A DNA stretch of 64,000 bases. It comes from Enterococcus sp. 4G2_DIV0659. Lineage in GTDB: Bacteria > Bacillota > Bacilli > Lactobacillales > Enterococcaceae. Positions 11,998-24,077 of the stretch are shown here, in pieces (positions within the stretch are counted from its first letter, which is position 1; each line of letters begins with the position of its first letter). A program made the translations under genes and the position numbers. The stretch covers positions 1,585,001 through 1,649,000 of the forward strand of contig NZ_NGLE02000001.1 of NCBI RefSeq assembly GCF_002140715.2. The letters run 5' to 3'. The notes below the pieces were generated by a model, which searched no databases, was not told where the DNA came from, and was given only the letters and a program-made list of their open reading frames with translations.

Positions 11998-13482
11998 ATG
12001 AATAGAAAGAAGTACCCACAAAGTAGGCAAGAAAGATACAAGCAAGGTTTTTCAAAAAAATGGCCTTTCATATTGCTCATTATTGTTTTTATTCTTTTGA
12101 TTTGTGGCGGCGTTTACGCTACTCAAGCTATGCAGCATACACCAGAAGAGAAAAAAACAGTAGTGGAAGATAACAGTCAGTATGAGGATAAAGAAGCGTC
12201 TTTGCTAGAAAAAATCCGAAAAAATCAAAAAAATGAAGGTCCTGAAAGTGCTGAACAGAGCACTAAAGACGGTGAACGCCAAACACTACTTTATGAACCA
12301 ATTGCTACAGACGAGATTCCACAATTTCCAGCAATCAAAGATGAGCTAACAGCCTTAATAGAAGCCGCTAAAAAAAACAATCCAACAGACACTCCGACAA
12401 AGTTAGTCGGATATATAAAATCGGTCACTGTAAATGAACAAGTAACAAGTTACCAACCAATCGTCGAGACCTATACTTGGGATCCAAAAAAAGAAGAGTG
12501 GACTGAAAAAACGGAAGCTGGGAAAACAACTGTGTTCGTTAATCAAAAAACAAAACAGCCATTGGCTCTTCAAGATATTTTCGTAGACGAAGCGAACCTT
12601 CTTGCGGTTCAACAAGTTATCCAACAAAAATTGCTTGATGATAGTCCTGATGGCAATGCTATTATTGACAATATTATCAATATGCCCGCAGTACCTATGG
12701 ATGCAACAAATTTTGTTTACTATTCTGATAAAATTACCCTGCCCTTACCGGAAAATGCAACTGGTAAAAGTGACATTACTTTAGACTACAAAGATATCGC
12801 AGGCTACGTCAATCCTGAATTTGTTGATTCTGTTTCCATCAAAGATGCCTTACCCGAACCGTTAGATCCAAATAAAAAATATATCTCTTTAACGTTCGAT
12901 GATGGGCCCAGCCCAGAAACAACCCCTAGACTTTTAGATATTCTAAAAGAAAAAGGAGTCAAAGCAACGTTCTTTATGTTAGGTCAAAATGTAGTAAAAC
13001 ATGAAGCACTTGTAAAAAGAGTCAATGAAGAAGGACATGAAGTTGCCAGTCATTCATATTCCCATCCTCAACTAACTACTACAGATGCCCAAAAAGTAAA
13101 AGATGAAGTTCAAAAAACAGATAAAGCCATTTATCATGCAATTGGTAAAATTCCAACTGATTTTAGACCGCCTTATGGTGCAGTAAATAAAGATGTTGCA
13201 AGAATTATTGGAAAACCGATTATTCAATGGTCTGTCGATTCTCAAGATTGGCAAAGCCACAATGCCCAAGCCATCATTAAACGAATTGATGAAACTGCCT
13301 ATAATGACACAATTATCTTGATGCACGATATCCATCCAGAAACGGTCGATGCTGTTGCTGATGTGATTGACCGATTACGTAATGAAGGTTATGACATTCT
13401 TCCTTCTAAACAATTATTAGGAAAAAAAGCTCGCCCTTTGCATATGTATTATGGTTCTAAAGATGAAAGAGTCGTACAATAA
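11998..13482 (+). CDS. Membrane-anchored polysaccharide deacetylase (NodB/PgdA-like)
   Basis: A 494-aa protein with a short basic cytoplasmic N terminus, one transmembrane anchor (~20-42), a ~250-residue extracellular region and a C-terminal NodB domain (~290-475). Catalytic motifs are visible: LTFDDGPSP (~299), SHSYSHP for metal binding, RPPYGAVN, and ILMHDIHPE. These are the hallmarks of carbohydrate esterase family 4, which removes N-acetyl groups from peptidoglycan GlcNAc and confers lysozyme resistance. The actual substrate is not provable here. The gene has its own ribosome site and ends at a strong terminator. Confidence 0.88.
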   Translation: MNRKKYPQSRQERYKQGFSKKWPFILLIIVFILLICGGVYATQAMQHTPEEKKTVVEDNSQYEDKEASLLEKIRKNQKNEGPESAEQSTKDGERQTLLYEPIATDEIPQFPAIKDELTALIEAAKKNNPTDTPTKLVGYIKSVTVNEQVTSYQPIVETYTWDPKKEEWTEKTEAGKTTVFVNQKTKQPLALQDIFVDEANLLAVQQVIQQKLLDDSPDGNAIIDNIINMPAVPMDATNFVYYSDKITLPLPENATGKSDITLDYKDIAGYVNPEFVDSVSIKDALPEPLDPNKKYISLTFDDGPSPETTPRLLDILKEKGVKATFFMLGQNVVKHEALVKRVNEEGHEVASHSYSHPQLTTTDAQKVKDEVQKTDKAIYHAIGKIPTDFRPPYGAVNKDVARIIGKPIIQWSVDSQDWQSHNAQAIIKRIDETAYNDTIILMHDIHPETVDAVADVIDRLRNEGYDILPSKQLLGKKARPLHMYYGSKDERVVQ

Positions 13483-13535
13483 AAAAGCAAACCTCCTTTC
13501 TAATCCATTAGGGATTTAAGGAGGTTTGTTTTTTC
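13483..13535. terminator. Bidirectional terminator between the deacetylase gene and guaB
   Basis: AAAGCAAACCTCCTT is complemented by AAGGAGGTTTG, with a T run on each strand, between two converging genes. Confidence 0.85.
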
Positions 13536-13544
13536 TATACTCTC

Positions 13545-15032
<1,488 letters not shown>

Positions 15033-15187
15033 TCAGACCACTCCTCTATTTAATTTTATATAAGAAAATAACAGATAATAAAATAGAAGTCAACCGCATT
15101 TCACTGTTTACAGAAATTTTCTTTTCGTTTTCCGAAACATGAGTGTTTCCTCATTTTTTTATTATCAAAAACAAAGTATAACTATGG

Positions 15188-16864
15188 TTATTTTTTAAAT
15201 TTCGTGCGAGAAGAATGGATACAAAAGACTTTCCATAGCATCGACACAAAAAGAGTACTGATAGATACTATGAATGAAACTTTTTGAAGTTGCGTCGTCT
15301 GATAGCAAACAGATACACTGCCTTTTTCCGACAATGAAATATCAACTAATCCATTTTGTTTGTTCAACGAAGCTGTAGATATTTTTTCTTGCCCATTACT
15401 CCTTATTTTTGCTTGATAGCCATAATAGTAGATAAATGGAATGGTCACAGTCCCTTTACCTGGCTTTCTCATCTCATAAGCAAATGTGACTGAATCAAAT
15501 GTCATTTTTATATCTTTAATTTCAATTTCGTCTGAATTATAGCCAACCGCACGCTCTTTATCCTTTTTAATGCTAGAATAATCTACTTCTTTTGGTAAGT
15601 ATTCATGCCCTGCACCGATATAATAACTATTGGCATGATCATACTCTTGGTGAGAAAGAATTCTTTTCCCTTCTGTAGATAGAGTTTCCCATTCATAAGT
15701 CACAACACCCAACATAATAAGCACAAGTAGCAACCATCGAGCATTAGGCCATTTTTTAAAAAGACCTAAATCATCATTTGCGATAAGGTAAGAAATCAAT
15801 ACTGTCACGATTGACAGTAAACGCCACGGAAATTGAATCGTATTTAATGGTGTATGATCAAAAAGTTGCCATGGAAATACGTTTGTAGTCATAAACATAA
15901 ACAAAAGTGCAAGTAAAATCAAGTCATAATTTGGGCTATTTCTTTTGAAAAGTGTCATCGCGTAAAGGCATAAACTAAGTAATAAAATAAGTCCAATATT
16001 GGCCGAGGATGCATGGAAGACACTGTTTTTAAAGCTATGCGTTAACAATTCTACTAGCGAATACGCTCGTTCTGAAATCAATGTCAGTGGATTGGATGTT
16101 ACTTGAAACGTTACGTGTCTCATCTGTTCAAATACAGGTACTAAATAAAAGGCTAGTAACAAGAACGTCAGGGCTGTAGCTTTTAGTAAGGATAGGATGG
16201 GTTGTTTCTTAAAGAAATCCTTCCCGTTTAAAAGAACGTATAAGCCAATAAACAAGCTCGTGATTTCCAGCGAAATAACATGAGCTAAACCAATCCCTGT
16301 CATCGCAACGGTCAGCAGATACCATCTTTGCTGTTTACCATTTTTCAATAAATACATACTGGCCAAAACTAAGGGAAAAAAGCTCATTGCCAATAATTCT
16401 CCAAGTGCTTGGCGATTAAAAAAATCTTGCAAGCGATAAATAGAGAGTGTGTACAACAATGAAAAGAGATAGCTTTTTTCTTTAGATAACTTCATGTACC
16501 TACCTGATATATAGGTTAAAATAAAAGTTGCAAAATTAATAGCCACTGCAAAAATAATAAAGCTATCAGAAAGTGAAACCCCTGCTACTCTTAGCATTGC
16601 GGGGAAATACAAGTAAAAATCTGGATAAAACAAACTAGAAGCATAACCATAACCACCAATAAAAAAGTAACTGATTTTTGGAAACCATATACCCTGCTTT
16701 ATGGATAATGCCAATGATTCAATACGATTTTGATGAAAATGATAATCATCACCGATTAGAATGTGATTGTTTTGAAAGTAAACGATATATAAAGATGCGA
16801 TTGCTAGAATCAAAAAACTCAACATAATCAACCATTGACTATGTTGGCTAATCCACTTTTTCAC
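15188..16864 (-). CDS. Polytopic membrane protein, YfhO/GT-C glycosyltransferase-like
   Basis: A 558-aa protein with an N-terminal helix (~10-30), a conserved acidic loop containing GDDYHFHQNR (~38-47), and about ten further transmembrane segments. It ends with a ~130-residue beta-rich extracellular domain and a last helix near the C terminus. The acidic motif after the first helix plus many helices resembles GT-C glycosyltransferases and the YfhO/PTPS-related membrane family. A role in adding sugars to cell-wall polymers is inferred only. I prefer the GTG at 16864 because AAGAGGTGAAGA precedes it; the ATG at 16906 has no ribosome site. Confidence 0.65.
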   Translation of the reverse strand: MKKWISQHSQWLIMLSFLILAIASLYIVYFQNNHILIGDDYHFHQNRIESLALSIKQGIWFPKISYFFIGGYGYASSLFYPDFYLYFPAMLRVAGVSLSDSFIIFAVAINFATFILTYISGRYMKLSKEKSYLFSLLYTLSIYRLQDFFNRQALGELLAMSFFPLVLASMYLLKNGKQQRWYLLTVAMTGIGLAHVISLEITSLFIGLYVLLNGKDFFKKQPILSLLKATALTFLLLAFYLVPVFEQMRHVTFQVTSNPLTLISERAYSLVELLTHSFKNSVFHASSANIGLILLLSLCLYAMTLFKRNSPNYDLILLALLFMFMTTNVFPWQLFDHTPLNTIQFPWRLLSIVTVLISYLIANDDLGLFKKWPNARWLLLVLIMLGVVTYEWETLSTEGKRILSHQEYDHANSYYIGAGHEYLPKEVDYSSIKKDKERAVGYNSDEIEIKDIKMTFDSVTFAYEMRKPGKGTVTIPFIYYYGYQAKIRSNGQEKISTASLNKQNGLVDISLSEKGSVSVCYQTTQLQKVSFIVSISTLFVSMLWKVFCIHSSRTKFKK

Positions 16865-17002
16865 TTCTTCACCTCTTTTATAATGAAAAGAAATTGAAAT
16901 TTTCATTCTTTTTTACTATCGTATAGCGCGAAGGTTTTTCTTTCAAATAGAAACACTTCCACTCTAAGAAAAGAATTAGAATCGCAGTTTATTTGGCAAA
17001 TA

Positions 17003-17051
17003 AAAAGTGTTTGGTGCATAACTTTCATGGCGTTATGCACCAAACACTTTT
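17003..17051. terminator. Perfect 20-bp hairpin terminator
   Basis: AAAAGTGTTTGGTGCATAAC and its exact complement are separated by nine bases, with A/T runs outside. It lies just past the stop of the DUF1129 gene and ends that minus-strand transcript. Confidence 0.8.
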
Positions 17052-17106
17052 AAAAAAAGAACAGACAACGATACGAAAACGATCTATTCTTCTCTTTTTT
17101 AACTAT

Positions 17107-17790
17107 TTAACGCGCTAAACTACTACGCATATTATACTTTTTCTTTAATAAATAACGAGTAACTAAAGCTACCCCGCCAATAATAATCACAATAACTGGA
17201 TCTAATACAGGGTTGATAATTGGTGGAAACATTGCTGATCCTGTAAAAACTACCAGCCATAAGAGCATTGCACCCACTAATATAAGTCCGGTTTTAAGCC
17301 AACCTGGACGGTTTGTTTTATCTACTCCTGGACGATCATACTGATAGACGTATTTATACATCAAATAAAATGCATACCCACCAGCCATTGATGCTAATAC
17401 CAACGTCAGTAAGCCTAATGGTTGGGATTTACCTTTTGACCACATCATCATAACAGAAAACATAATTGTCATCACACCAAATAATAGTAATGTATTATCT
17501 AACCACATTAAGATTGGTGTTGTTTCTGGTAATTCCTCTGGTTTATTTAAGATAGACTCTGTACGTTCAGCCACTGTACCAAAAAGCTGACGTGCAGTTT
17601 TTCCGCTTTTTTGACCTTCTACTAAATGAGGTAGAATTTCGTGTAGAGCGAGAGTCTGGGCTTCTTCTGAAAGGTTAGCGGCTACTAATGATTTTTTTAA
17701 ATCAAAAATATACTGCTCATTTCTTTTCGTCAATTTTTGTTCAAGTTCACGATTTTCTGAAACGATGTCTCGAAGTGTTTCTGTTTCCAT
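17107..17790 (-). CDS. DUF1129-family membrane protein
   Basis: A 227-aa protein starting at METETLRDIV, which has AGGAGGACG eight bases upstream; the 17853 start lacks such a site. The N-terminal ~100 residues are cytoplasmic and helical, with the NRELEQKLTKRNEQYIFDLKK segment. Four transmembrane helices (~105-215) follow and the tail is basic. This matches DUF1129 proteins, often found next to ychF in enterococci and lactobacilli. Function unknown. Confidence 0.8.
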   Translation of the reverse strand: METETLRDIVSENRELEQKLTKRNEQYIFDLKKSLVAANLSEEAQTLALHEILPHLVEGQKSGKTARQLFGTVAERTESILNKPEELPETTPILMWLDNTLLLFGVMTIMFSVMMMWSKGKSQPLGLLTLVLASMAGGYAFYLMYKYVYQYDRPGVDKTNRPGWLKTGLILVGAMLLWLVVFTGSAMFPPIINPVLDPVIVIIIGGVALVTRYLLKKKYNMRSSLAR

Positions 17791-17891
17791 TTTTGCGTCC
17801 TCCTCGCCCCTCCTGGTCAATGGGCAGTCTTTACCTAAAAAGTATTCTAACACATTTTTTAGGGAGAAAAACAGTTTTTAGCGATTTTTTC

Positions 17892-18992
17892 CTATACATT
17901 GAAACGGAAAAGCATAACATCGCCATCTTGAACAATATATTCTTTTCCTTCTAAGCGGACTTTGCCCGCTTCTTTTGCTGCTTGCATATTGCCATATGTG
18001 TTTAAGTCATCAAAAGAGACTGTCTCTGCACGAATAAAGCCACGCTCAAAATCAGTATGGATGATTCCAGCTGCTTGAGGTGCTTTGATTCCTTTTCGGA
18101 ACGTCCAAGCCCGAACTTCTTGTTCCCCAGCAGTAAAGTAAGTTGCTAATCCTAATAAGTCATAGGCTGCACGAATCAACTGATCTAATCCAGACTCTTC
18201 AATGCCTAATGCTTCTAAAAACTCTGCTTTATCTTCATCGTCTAATTCAGCAATTTCTTCTTCTGCACGCGCACAAACAACGATTACTTCTGCTTGTTCA
18301 TTTGCTGCAAATGTCCGAACTTGTTGCACATAAGGGTTATTGTCGGAATCAGATACTTCATCCTCTGAAACATTTGCCACATATAAAATCGGCTTTGCTG
18401 TTAATAAGAATAGACTTTTAACAATTTTTTGCTCTTCTTCAGTAAACTCGATGGTTCTTGCTGATAACCCTTCTTCCAATACTGGTTTCAGTTTATCTAA
18501 TACAGCAAGCTCAGCGACCGCATCTTTGTCTTTGGTTTTCGCTATTTTTGCAACGCGTGTATAACGTTTAGTAATAGAATCTAAATCCGCTAACACTAAT
18601 TCCAAATTAATTGTATCAATATCAGCTAAAGGATCCACACGTCCTTCAACGTGGGTTATATTATCATCATCAAAACAACGGACTACATGACAAATAGCAT
18701 CCACTTGACGAATATGGCTTAGAAATTGGTTTCCTAATCCTTCCCCTTTACTTGCTCCTTTTACGATTCCAGCTATATCTGTAAACTCAAAGGTTGTAGG
18801 TACTGTTTTTTTAGGTTTCACTAACTCTGTTAAACGCTGCAAGCGATTATCTGGTACTTCTACCATCCCCACATTAGGATCGATTGTAGCAAATGGATAG
18901 TTTGCCGCTTCTGCTCCTGCTTTTGTAATTGCGTTAAAAAGGGTAGATTTCCCTACGTTTGGTAAACCTACGATTCCAGCTGTTAATGCCAT
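17892..18992 (-). CDS. ychF: Ribosome-binding ATPase YchF
   Basis: A 366-aa Obg-family P-loop protein. It has G1 GLPNVGKST (~8-16), the NVGMVEVPD switch region, [17 protein letters not shown] (G3 area), a coiled-coil insertion (~130-200) and a C-terminal TGS domain ending [12 protein letters not shown]. YchF/Ola1 proteins prefer ATP because the G4 NKxD motif is altered, and they bind ribosomes. The stop of the DUF951 gene overlaps this start by one base, so the pair is co-translated. Confidence 0.95.
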   Translation of the reverse strand: MALTAGIVGLPNVGKSTLFNAITKAGAEAANYPFATIDPNVGMVEVPDNRLQRLTELVKPKKTVPTTFEFTDIAGIVKGASKGEGLGNQFLSHIRQVDAICHVVRCFDDDNITHVEGRVDPLADIDTINLELVLADLDSITKRYTRVAKIAKTKDKDAVAELAVLDKLKPVLEEGLSARTIEFTEEEQKIVKSLFLLTAKPILYVANVSEDEVSDSDNNPYVQQVRTFAANEQAEVIVVCARAEEEIAELDDEDKAEFLEALGIEESGLDQLIRAAYDLLGLATYFTAGEQEVRAWTFRKGIKAPQAAGIIHTDFERGFIRAETVSFDDLNTYGNMQAAKEAGKVRLEGKEYIVQDGDVMLFRFNV

Positions 18993-19195
18993 TAATCATT
19001 CACTCTTTCTTTATCAGTCTTTTTTTCTACTATTTTCTTCATTTTTTTCTCAAAATCACGGCGTGACATCATAACGATATGACCGCAGTTTGTACATTTT
19101 ATTTTAATATCAGCACCCATTCGGATAATCTCCCAACGATTTGCCTGACAAGCATGGGGCTTTTTCATTTCGACAATATCACCAAATTCATACAT
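18992..19195 (-). CDS. DUF951-family small protein
   Basis: A 67-aa protein with a beta-rich start ([15 protein letters not shown]), the conserved NRWEI segment and a CTNCG pair that with the earlier Cys resembles a small zinc ribbon. The C terminus is lysine-rich. DUF951 proteins are consistently paired with ychF in Firmicutes; their role is unknown. It overlaps ychF by one base. From memory, parB follows directly in E. faecalis, so here the accessory island begins upstream of this gene. Confidence 0.88.
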   Translation of the reverse strand: MYEFGDIVEMKKPHACQANRWEIIRMGADIKIKCTNCGHIVMMSRRDFEKKMKKIVEKKTDKERVND

Positions 19196-19503
19196 TACAG
19201 ACAGATCCTTTCTAAACAGCCGTTAATATTTTTAAACTCAGACATAAACATACAAAGATACAATACCATTTTTTGAGCAATCAAGCAAAAGCTATTTTAT
19301 GGATTCATTCATTTTGATTATTTCACAAAAAATGAAATTAACCGATTTTTTTATTTTAAAAAATAAATAATTAGGCTTCCAAACCAGATTTTATTTGCTA
19401 TATTTATAAGTAGACAATAATCAAAAAAAACATTGGAAAAATCATTTTATGGCACCTTGCCTGAATACTCTTTCCTCACAATGATACTTAAAGGAGTTTT
19501 ATT
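19196..19503. other. Intergenic junction at the left side of the accessory island
   Basis: About 300 bp of AT-rich sequence lies between the divergent DUF951 and Mga-type genes. It must contain both promoters, but I see no convincing -35/-10 pair, no RNA gene and no repeat shared with the right side of the island. Confidence 0.4.
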
Positions 19504-21030
19504 ATGAGAAAGTTTGACTTATTAGAAAAGTTAGAGGTTTATCAAATTGATTTATTAATCTATTTGAGCGGTGTTGGAGGAACAGCAACGAAAAAAGAAC
19601 TCTTGAATCATTTAGCAATTGGCGATTACTTTCTAGCAAAGTTGATTGAAAGTTTAATGACCTCAGCGGTGAAATCAAACGGAGGATTTTTTATTGAAAT
19701 GAAAAAACAAACAATCACATTTCAAACAAAATCTGATTACTCTCTTCATACACTTTATAATGACTTACTTTTATCTGCACCAAAATATAAAATTTTAGAA
19801 GAATTACTTTTATGTGGATCAATTGATGCTACTCGATTACGTGAACGAATTGGTATTAGTCATTCCACTTATTTCAGAAAAATTCACGAATTGAATACTT
19901 TGCTAAAAGAATTTGATTTATCTATCCAAAATGGTTACTTGCTTGGCAGTGAGTTACAGATCCGTTTTTTTTATGTATCCCTTTACTCAATGACCAATCC
20001 TACCCAGCAATTAAAAAGTCCGAACATCGATCCTAGAATTTATGAATTAATCAATAATATTCAATTAGCTTTAGGATGTCAGATTACGCCTTTTTCCAGA
20101 AAAAAGTTGACTCTTTACTTTAGCCTACTGAAAAGAAGGAACGCACAGAAAATGATTCAGGATATTAGTAAACAGCGAACGTTTTTTCACAATAAAACAG
20201 ACATTCCGAGTCAAAGAAGATTCATAAGTGCTCTTAAAAAAACAAAATTATTTAAAAAAATGAACGAAATTCTAGAATCTTTTTTAGTTTACTATTCTTT
20301 TAAAATGCGTCCGAATGAAACTGTGCTTTTGCTTCTTTTTATGTTAGGTGAAGAAATTATTCCTATGCATTCCTATCGCTTAAAGGAATTAGAATTAGTC
20401 GAAAAGTATAGTAATTTCTTTATTCCTAAATTGAACATGGAGTTTTTAAGTTTTATGAAAAAGTGTTATCCCCATTCTGACTTGGATAGTACTAAAAAAA
20501 CCGCTCTTTTGTCCTATTTAAATGCTGTTACATATCGCCATACAATATTCAAAGGACATATTGATTACTACTGGGAGCCGATATATCAAGAGTGGCAAAA
20601 AAATGATTACTCTGATACTGTTGGAACGTTTATCAATCACCTAAAACAAAAATACTCAGTACTTCTTGCAGATAATGCGCATGACAAAACGCTACTCTCG
20701 AAATATATCCAACTAATAAGTTTTTACGAAGAGTGCATAAAAACAACTATCTCTGTCGGTATTTTTATTGAAGGCGATATACTCTATAGAAAAAAGTTTA
20801 TGGACTGGTGGATAAAGCATATTGAATTGACTACTTTTGTAAAAGCAGAACCACTAACAGTCAGTAAAACCTATGACTTAGTCATCAGTAACGTTAATTG
20901 TTCACATCTGAAACATAAGGGAAAGTATTTTTTCTTTTTAACTAATTATAATGAAAAAATGGATATAAACGATATCGATCAACTATTACATGATATTTAT
21001 TCCTCTTATACTAAATTGAATAGTTCATAA
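19504..21030 (+). CDS. Mga/AtxA-type transcriptional regulator
   Basis: A 508-aa protein starting with an N-terminal HTH region (~10-70) followed by the Mga HTH (~95-145, containing RLRERIGISHSTYFRKIHELN). A long helical PRD-like middle part and a C-terminal EIIB-like segment follow. This is the layout of Mga/AtxA/MgaSpn virulence regulators, whose PRD domains can be phosphorylated by PTS proteins. AAAGGAG precedes the start. It is transcribed away from the core ychF cluster. Target genes are unknown; the surface-protein genes of the same island are candidates by proximity only. Confidence 0.75.
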   Translation: MRKFDLLEKLEVYQIDLLIYLSGVGGTATKKELLNHLAIGDYFLAKLIESLMTSAVKSNGGFFIEMKKQTITFQTKSDYSLHTLYNDLLLSAPKYKILEELLLCGSIDATRLRERIGISHSTYFRKIHELNTLLKEFDLSIQNGYLLGSELQIRFFYVSLYSMTNPTQQLKSPNIDPRIYELINNIQLALGCQITPFSRKKLTLYFSLLKRRNAQKMIQDISKQRTFFHNKTDIPSQRRFISALKKTKLFKKMNEILESFLVYYSFKMRPNETVLLLLFMLGEEIIPMHSYRLKELELVEKYSNFFIPKLNMEFLSFMKKCYPHSDLDSTKKTALLSYLNAVTYRHTIFKGHIDYYWEPIYQEWQKNDYSDTVGTFINHLKQKYSVLLADNAHDKTLLSKYIQLISFYEECIKTTISVGIFIEGDILYRKKFMDWWIKHIELTTFVKAEPLTVSKTYDLVISNVNCSHLKHKGKYFFFLTNYNEKMDINDIDQLLHDIYSSYTKLNSS

Positions 21031-21160
21031 CATAGCTATTGGATACTCCTATTTACTAACTAAGGCTTAGGCAATACATAGTACCTATTAACTGGAATAC
21101 TCCTCTCTTATTCTGTGTTTTTGAAGGTATAGATATTAGTAAAATATGCTTACACTTAAA

Positions 21161-22270
21161 TCAGTGGTCAATAAATTCCAATTTTTCAATTAATTGACGT
21201 TCCTCTGAAAAAAATGAATTGGTGTAACAATCAAGAGTCATTTTTGTTGATGAATGACCCAAAAGAGAGCTTATTGTTGCAATATTACCTCCTGCTTCTA
21301 AGCATCTGGTGGCAAATGTATGTCGTAATGAGTGAAAAGAAAAATTTTCCAACCCGATTTTTTTGCGAATCATTTGAAAACGATATGCAATGGTACGAGG
21401 TTCGAGGGCTTTGTTTTTATTTGAAATAACATAGTCACTGATTGATCCTTTCTTCAATTCCAACAACTTTTTCTTTAGAGATTTCGTAATGGGAATTTTC
21501 CGTTGTGAATAATTACTTTTTGGTGTTACTTCAATAATTTCAGTCTTTTTACCTGACTCATCTTCTGTTTGAATACGCAATATTGTTCGGTTCACCCATA
21601 GTGTGTCTGTCTCAAAATCAATGTCCTCCCATTTTAACCCACAAATTTCTCCAATTCGAAGACCTGTCTGTAATGCCAACATAATTGAGAAAAATTTTTG
21701 GCTAGTACTTATTTCTTTGACGAGTTTAGCCTGATCATTGATGGATAACGCTTGTACTGTCTTTCTTTTGGTCTTAGGTAGCTCTAATCCGACGCAAGGA
21801 TTTTCTCTGAGTAGATTTAAAGAGACTGCTTTACTCATACAGTTTTTAAAAACTGAAATAATTGATCGAATCGAACTAGCCTTCAATGTTTGGTTCATCT
21901 GCTTTAATAAAAAGTCAATATCCGTTCTCTGTAACTTCTGTAACTTTATTGTACCGATTTTAGGTAAAACATGAACATCCATTTTATTTTTATAACTTGC
22001 ATAAGTGCTACCTTTAACCTTTGGACGAACAAAGGTCTCCAACCAATACTGTGTCCAGTCTATTAACTGCCCTTCATAAGGTAGAAGATTTTTATTATCA
22101 TTTGCTTGCTTTTCATATTTTACTAAAATAAGTTGGTGTTTTACTTCTGAATATTTATATCCATAAATATATCCGTAGTGAATTTTGCCATTTTCCTGTC
22201 TTCCTTTTATGTATCGACCTTCCCAGCGTCCGTCTTTTCTTTTGTATATATTTTCTCCTCTTCTTGCCAT
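21161..22270 (-). CDS. Tyrosine recombinase (phage/ICE-type integrase)
   Basis: A 369-aa integrase starting at MARRGENIYK (GAAAGGAT ahead; the 22288 start is a TTG without support). The N-terminal arm-binding domain has KDGRWEGRYIKG, typical of Tn916/phage integrases. The SAM-like core-binding domain is at ~70-150. The catalytic domain has Arg in TGLRIGE (~204), HSLRHTF (~313), GHSS (~340) and the nucleophile Tyr in DCYTNS (~349). All catalytic residues are intact. No excisionase or other phage genes accompany it, so it is probably the remnant or driver of the surrounding island. Confidence 0.92.
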   Translation of the reverse strand: MARRGENIYKRKDGRWEGRYIKGRQENGKIHYGYIYGYKYSEVKHQLILVKYEKQANDNKNLLPYEGQLIDWTQYWLETFVRPKVKGSTYASYKNKMDVHVLPKIGTIKLQKLQRTDIDFLLKQMNQTLKASSIRSIISVFKNCMSKAVSLNLLRENPCVGLELPKTKRKTVQALSINDQAKLVKEISTSQKFFSIMLALQTGLRIGEICGLKWEDIDFETDTLWVNRTILRIQTEDESGKKTEIIEVTPKSNYSQRKIPITKSLKKKLLELKKGSISDYVISNKNKALEPRTIAYRFQMIRKKIGLENFSFHSLRHTFATRCLEAGGNIATISSLLGHSSTKMTLDCYTNSFFSEERQLIEKLEFIDH

Positions 22271-22653
22271 AACTAAGATCCTTTCCAAAAGTTAACTTTA
22301 TTTTTTAAAAAAATAAAATCCAAACAAATTATTAATAATTGTTTTTACTGCACGAAAAACCACTCGTCCACAAATGACTGTATTTGCATCTTATAATCGT
22401 CTATTCCATACCCTCGAACGATACTTAAATACACTACGTTTAGTTTTCTTAACTAAGTATGCATTATTATTTTTTTGAAATTGTTTCTTTTTTTTGGAAA
22501 ACAACAAAATATTTGGAAGTATAAACTTAAATTGTTTTGTTATAGAATTACTATTCACATAATATTTATATGAAAAATAAAGAGGTATCATACAGTTGAA
22601 ACTTTTCCAGCTTCTTGTATATCACCCCTTTTATTGAAATAACTCCCTAATAA
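22271..22653. other. AT-rich gap upstream of the integrase
   Basis: About 380 bp with runs of A/T and a short palindrome (AAATTATTAATAATT near 22325-22339). An open frame of 66 codons at 22391-22591 has no ribosome site and a composition typical of random AT-rich sequence. I see no convincing gene here. Confidence 0.4.
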
Positions 22654-23904
22654 TCATACTTCATTGACCAAAACTGTATTATTGCTCAATTTCAAGAAAT
22701 TGCTTAAAAAATTTTTTAATGCTGCATATCCTTTTAGCTTAATCAATAATTCTTCTGGACAATAAAACCAATAATTAAAAATTGTAGGTCCCCCAGCAAC
22801 TTCTTCAATCTTTTCAGTAAAGCTACTTAACTCTTCAACTAACTGCCTACAACTTATTTTATTGGCAATAATAATTTCCTTTTTTCCTTCTAATTCCAAC
22901 AACATCCATAAATAATCTATGAACTCTACCTTTGCTTTTAGAACAAAAAATTCCTTTTTGGGTATCATTCGTTTTTTACTTGCGTTTTCATTTTCTTTAA
23001 AACACGCATAAATCTCTAATTCAAGCTGTGATGTAGGCTCTGGTAAGGCTTCTTTGATGGCTATCTTTTGTACTCTTGCTTGCTTTAAAGATTGCCTTGT
23101 TGCTTCCCAGTCTTGTATTGTCAAAGTCAGAGAAAGCCGTTTAGATTTATCAAAAAAATACTTCCGGACCTTCTTGGGATCTTCATTCTTCTCTTTTTTT
23201 TCGTTAGTGGTTTTATTGATTGAATCGACTACTTGTATTGGTTCTTTTTTTAATTTAATCGCATTCGCTTGTTTTTTGGTTTGTAAGTTTTCCTGACTAT
23301 TTTTCACTTTGTAATCAACTTGGTCCATTTGTTCTTTGATCGTTTGACTTACTTTAGTTATTTCGTTTTTTAGTACTTCTCCAGAACCCAAAACAATTGA
23401 TTCATTTTTTATAAGTCTGCTTTCAAGTCCTTCCATTTTTTTACTTAACTGAGTGCAGGTCGCAAGAATCTCATTTAACTCTTCTCTTTTTTGATCGGCT
23501 ATTTCTTGTTCTTGTTGAATAACATTATTACCTGATTCAATTAAATCAATGGCAAATTGCTTTAATGTACGCAGTTGCTTAACATGTTCTTCTTCATAAA
23601 AACCAATTGTAAAGGTTACGATGATATGTTCAATAGCCGTAAAAATATTGATTTTTTTAATTAACAAGTCATTCTTTTTAGCATTCCATGTATCACTTAT
23701 CTTCTGAGCGATGTATTCAAGTTCTGCGAATGATTGAATATCTTTTTTGAAGATTAATTTACAAGACAAATATGCGTTATACGGGGTAAACAGTTCTTGA
23801 TTATAAATTGCTACTCCTAAAAGTTTCGGATTGACTTTTTGATGGAGAATATACTTTTTAATTGCTCTTTTTTCTTGCCTTTGAGTTTTTTTGATCGATT
23901 CACT
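22654..23904 (-). CDS. Coiled-coil protein of unknown function
   Basis: A protein of about 416 aa; I start at MSESIKKTQRQEKR, which has the sequence AGTTGGAGGAC just before it. It is highly charged. An N-terminal globular part (~25-120) is followed by a long predicted coiled coil (~125-215), a lysine-rich linker and a second globular C-terminal part (~250-415). There is no signal peptide or membrane segment, so it should be cytoplasmic. I do not recognise a family. It lies between the integrase and the DUF916 gene on the same strand and resembles the other island proteins in being a charged helical protein. Confidence 0.6.
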   Translation of the reverse strand, partial: SESIKKTQRQEKRAIKKYILHQKVNPKLLGVAIYNQELFTPYNAYLSCKLIFKKDIQSFAELEYIAQKISDTWNAKKNDLLIKKINIFTAIEHIIVTFTIGFYEEEHVKQLRTLKQFAIDLIESGNNVIQQEQEIADQKREELNEILATCTQLSKKMEGLESRLIKNESIVLGSGEVLKNEITKVSQTIKEQMDQVDYKVKNSQENLQTKKQANAIKLKKEPIQVVDSINKTTNEKKEKNEDPKKVRKYFFDKSKRLSLTLTIQDWEATRQSLKQARVQKIAIKEALPEPTSQLELEIYACFKENENASKKRMIPKKEFFVLKAKVEFIDYLWMLLELEGKKEIIIANKISCRQLVEELSSFTEKIEEVAGGPTIFNYWFYCPEELLIKLKGYAALKNFLSNFLKLSNNTVLVNEV

Positions 23905-24077
23905 CATGTCCTCCAACTCCTAAAATCTTTGTACTATAATTTTTTTATACACTTGAAAAGATCAAACAACCATTTATTTCAGTCATTATCCGACTAAACT
24001 AGAATTGGATAATAAATAAAAAGATCTCAATCCAATCAATTCCATTTCTAACATTTAGGTAAGCAATTGTTTAGATC

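Noticed and set aside
22391..22591. 66-codon ORF upstream of the integrase
   Set aside because: AT-rich, no ribosome site, no recognisable composition of a protein.
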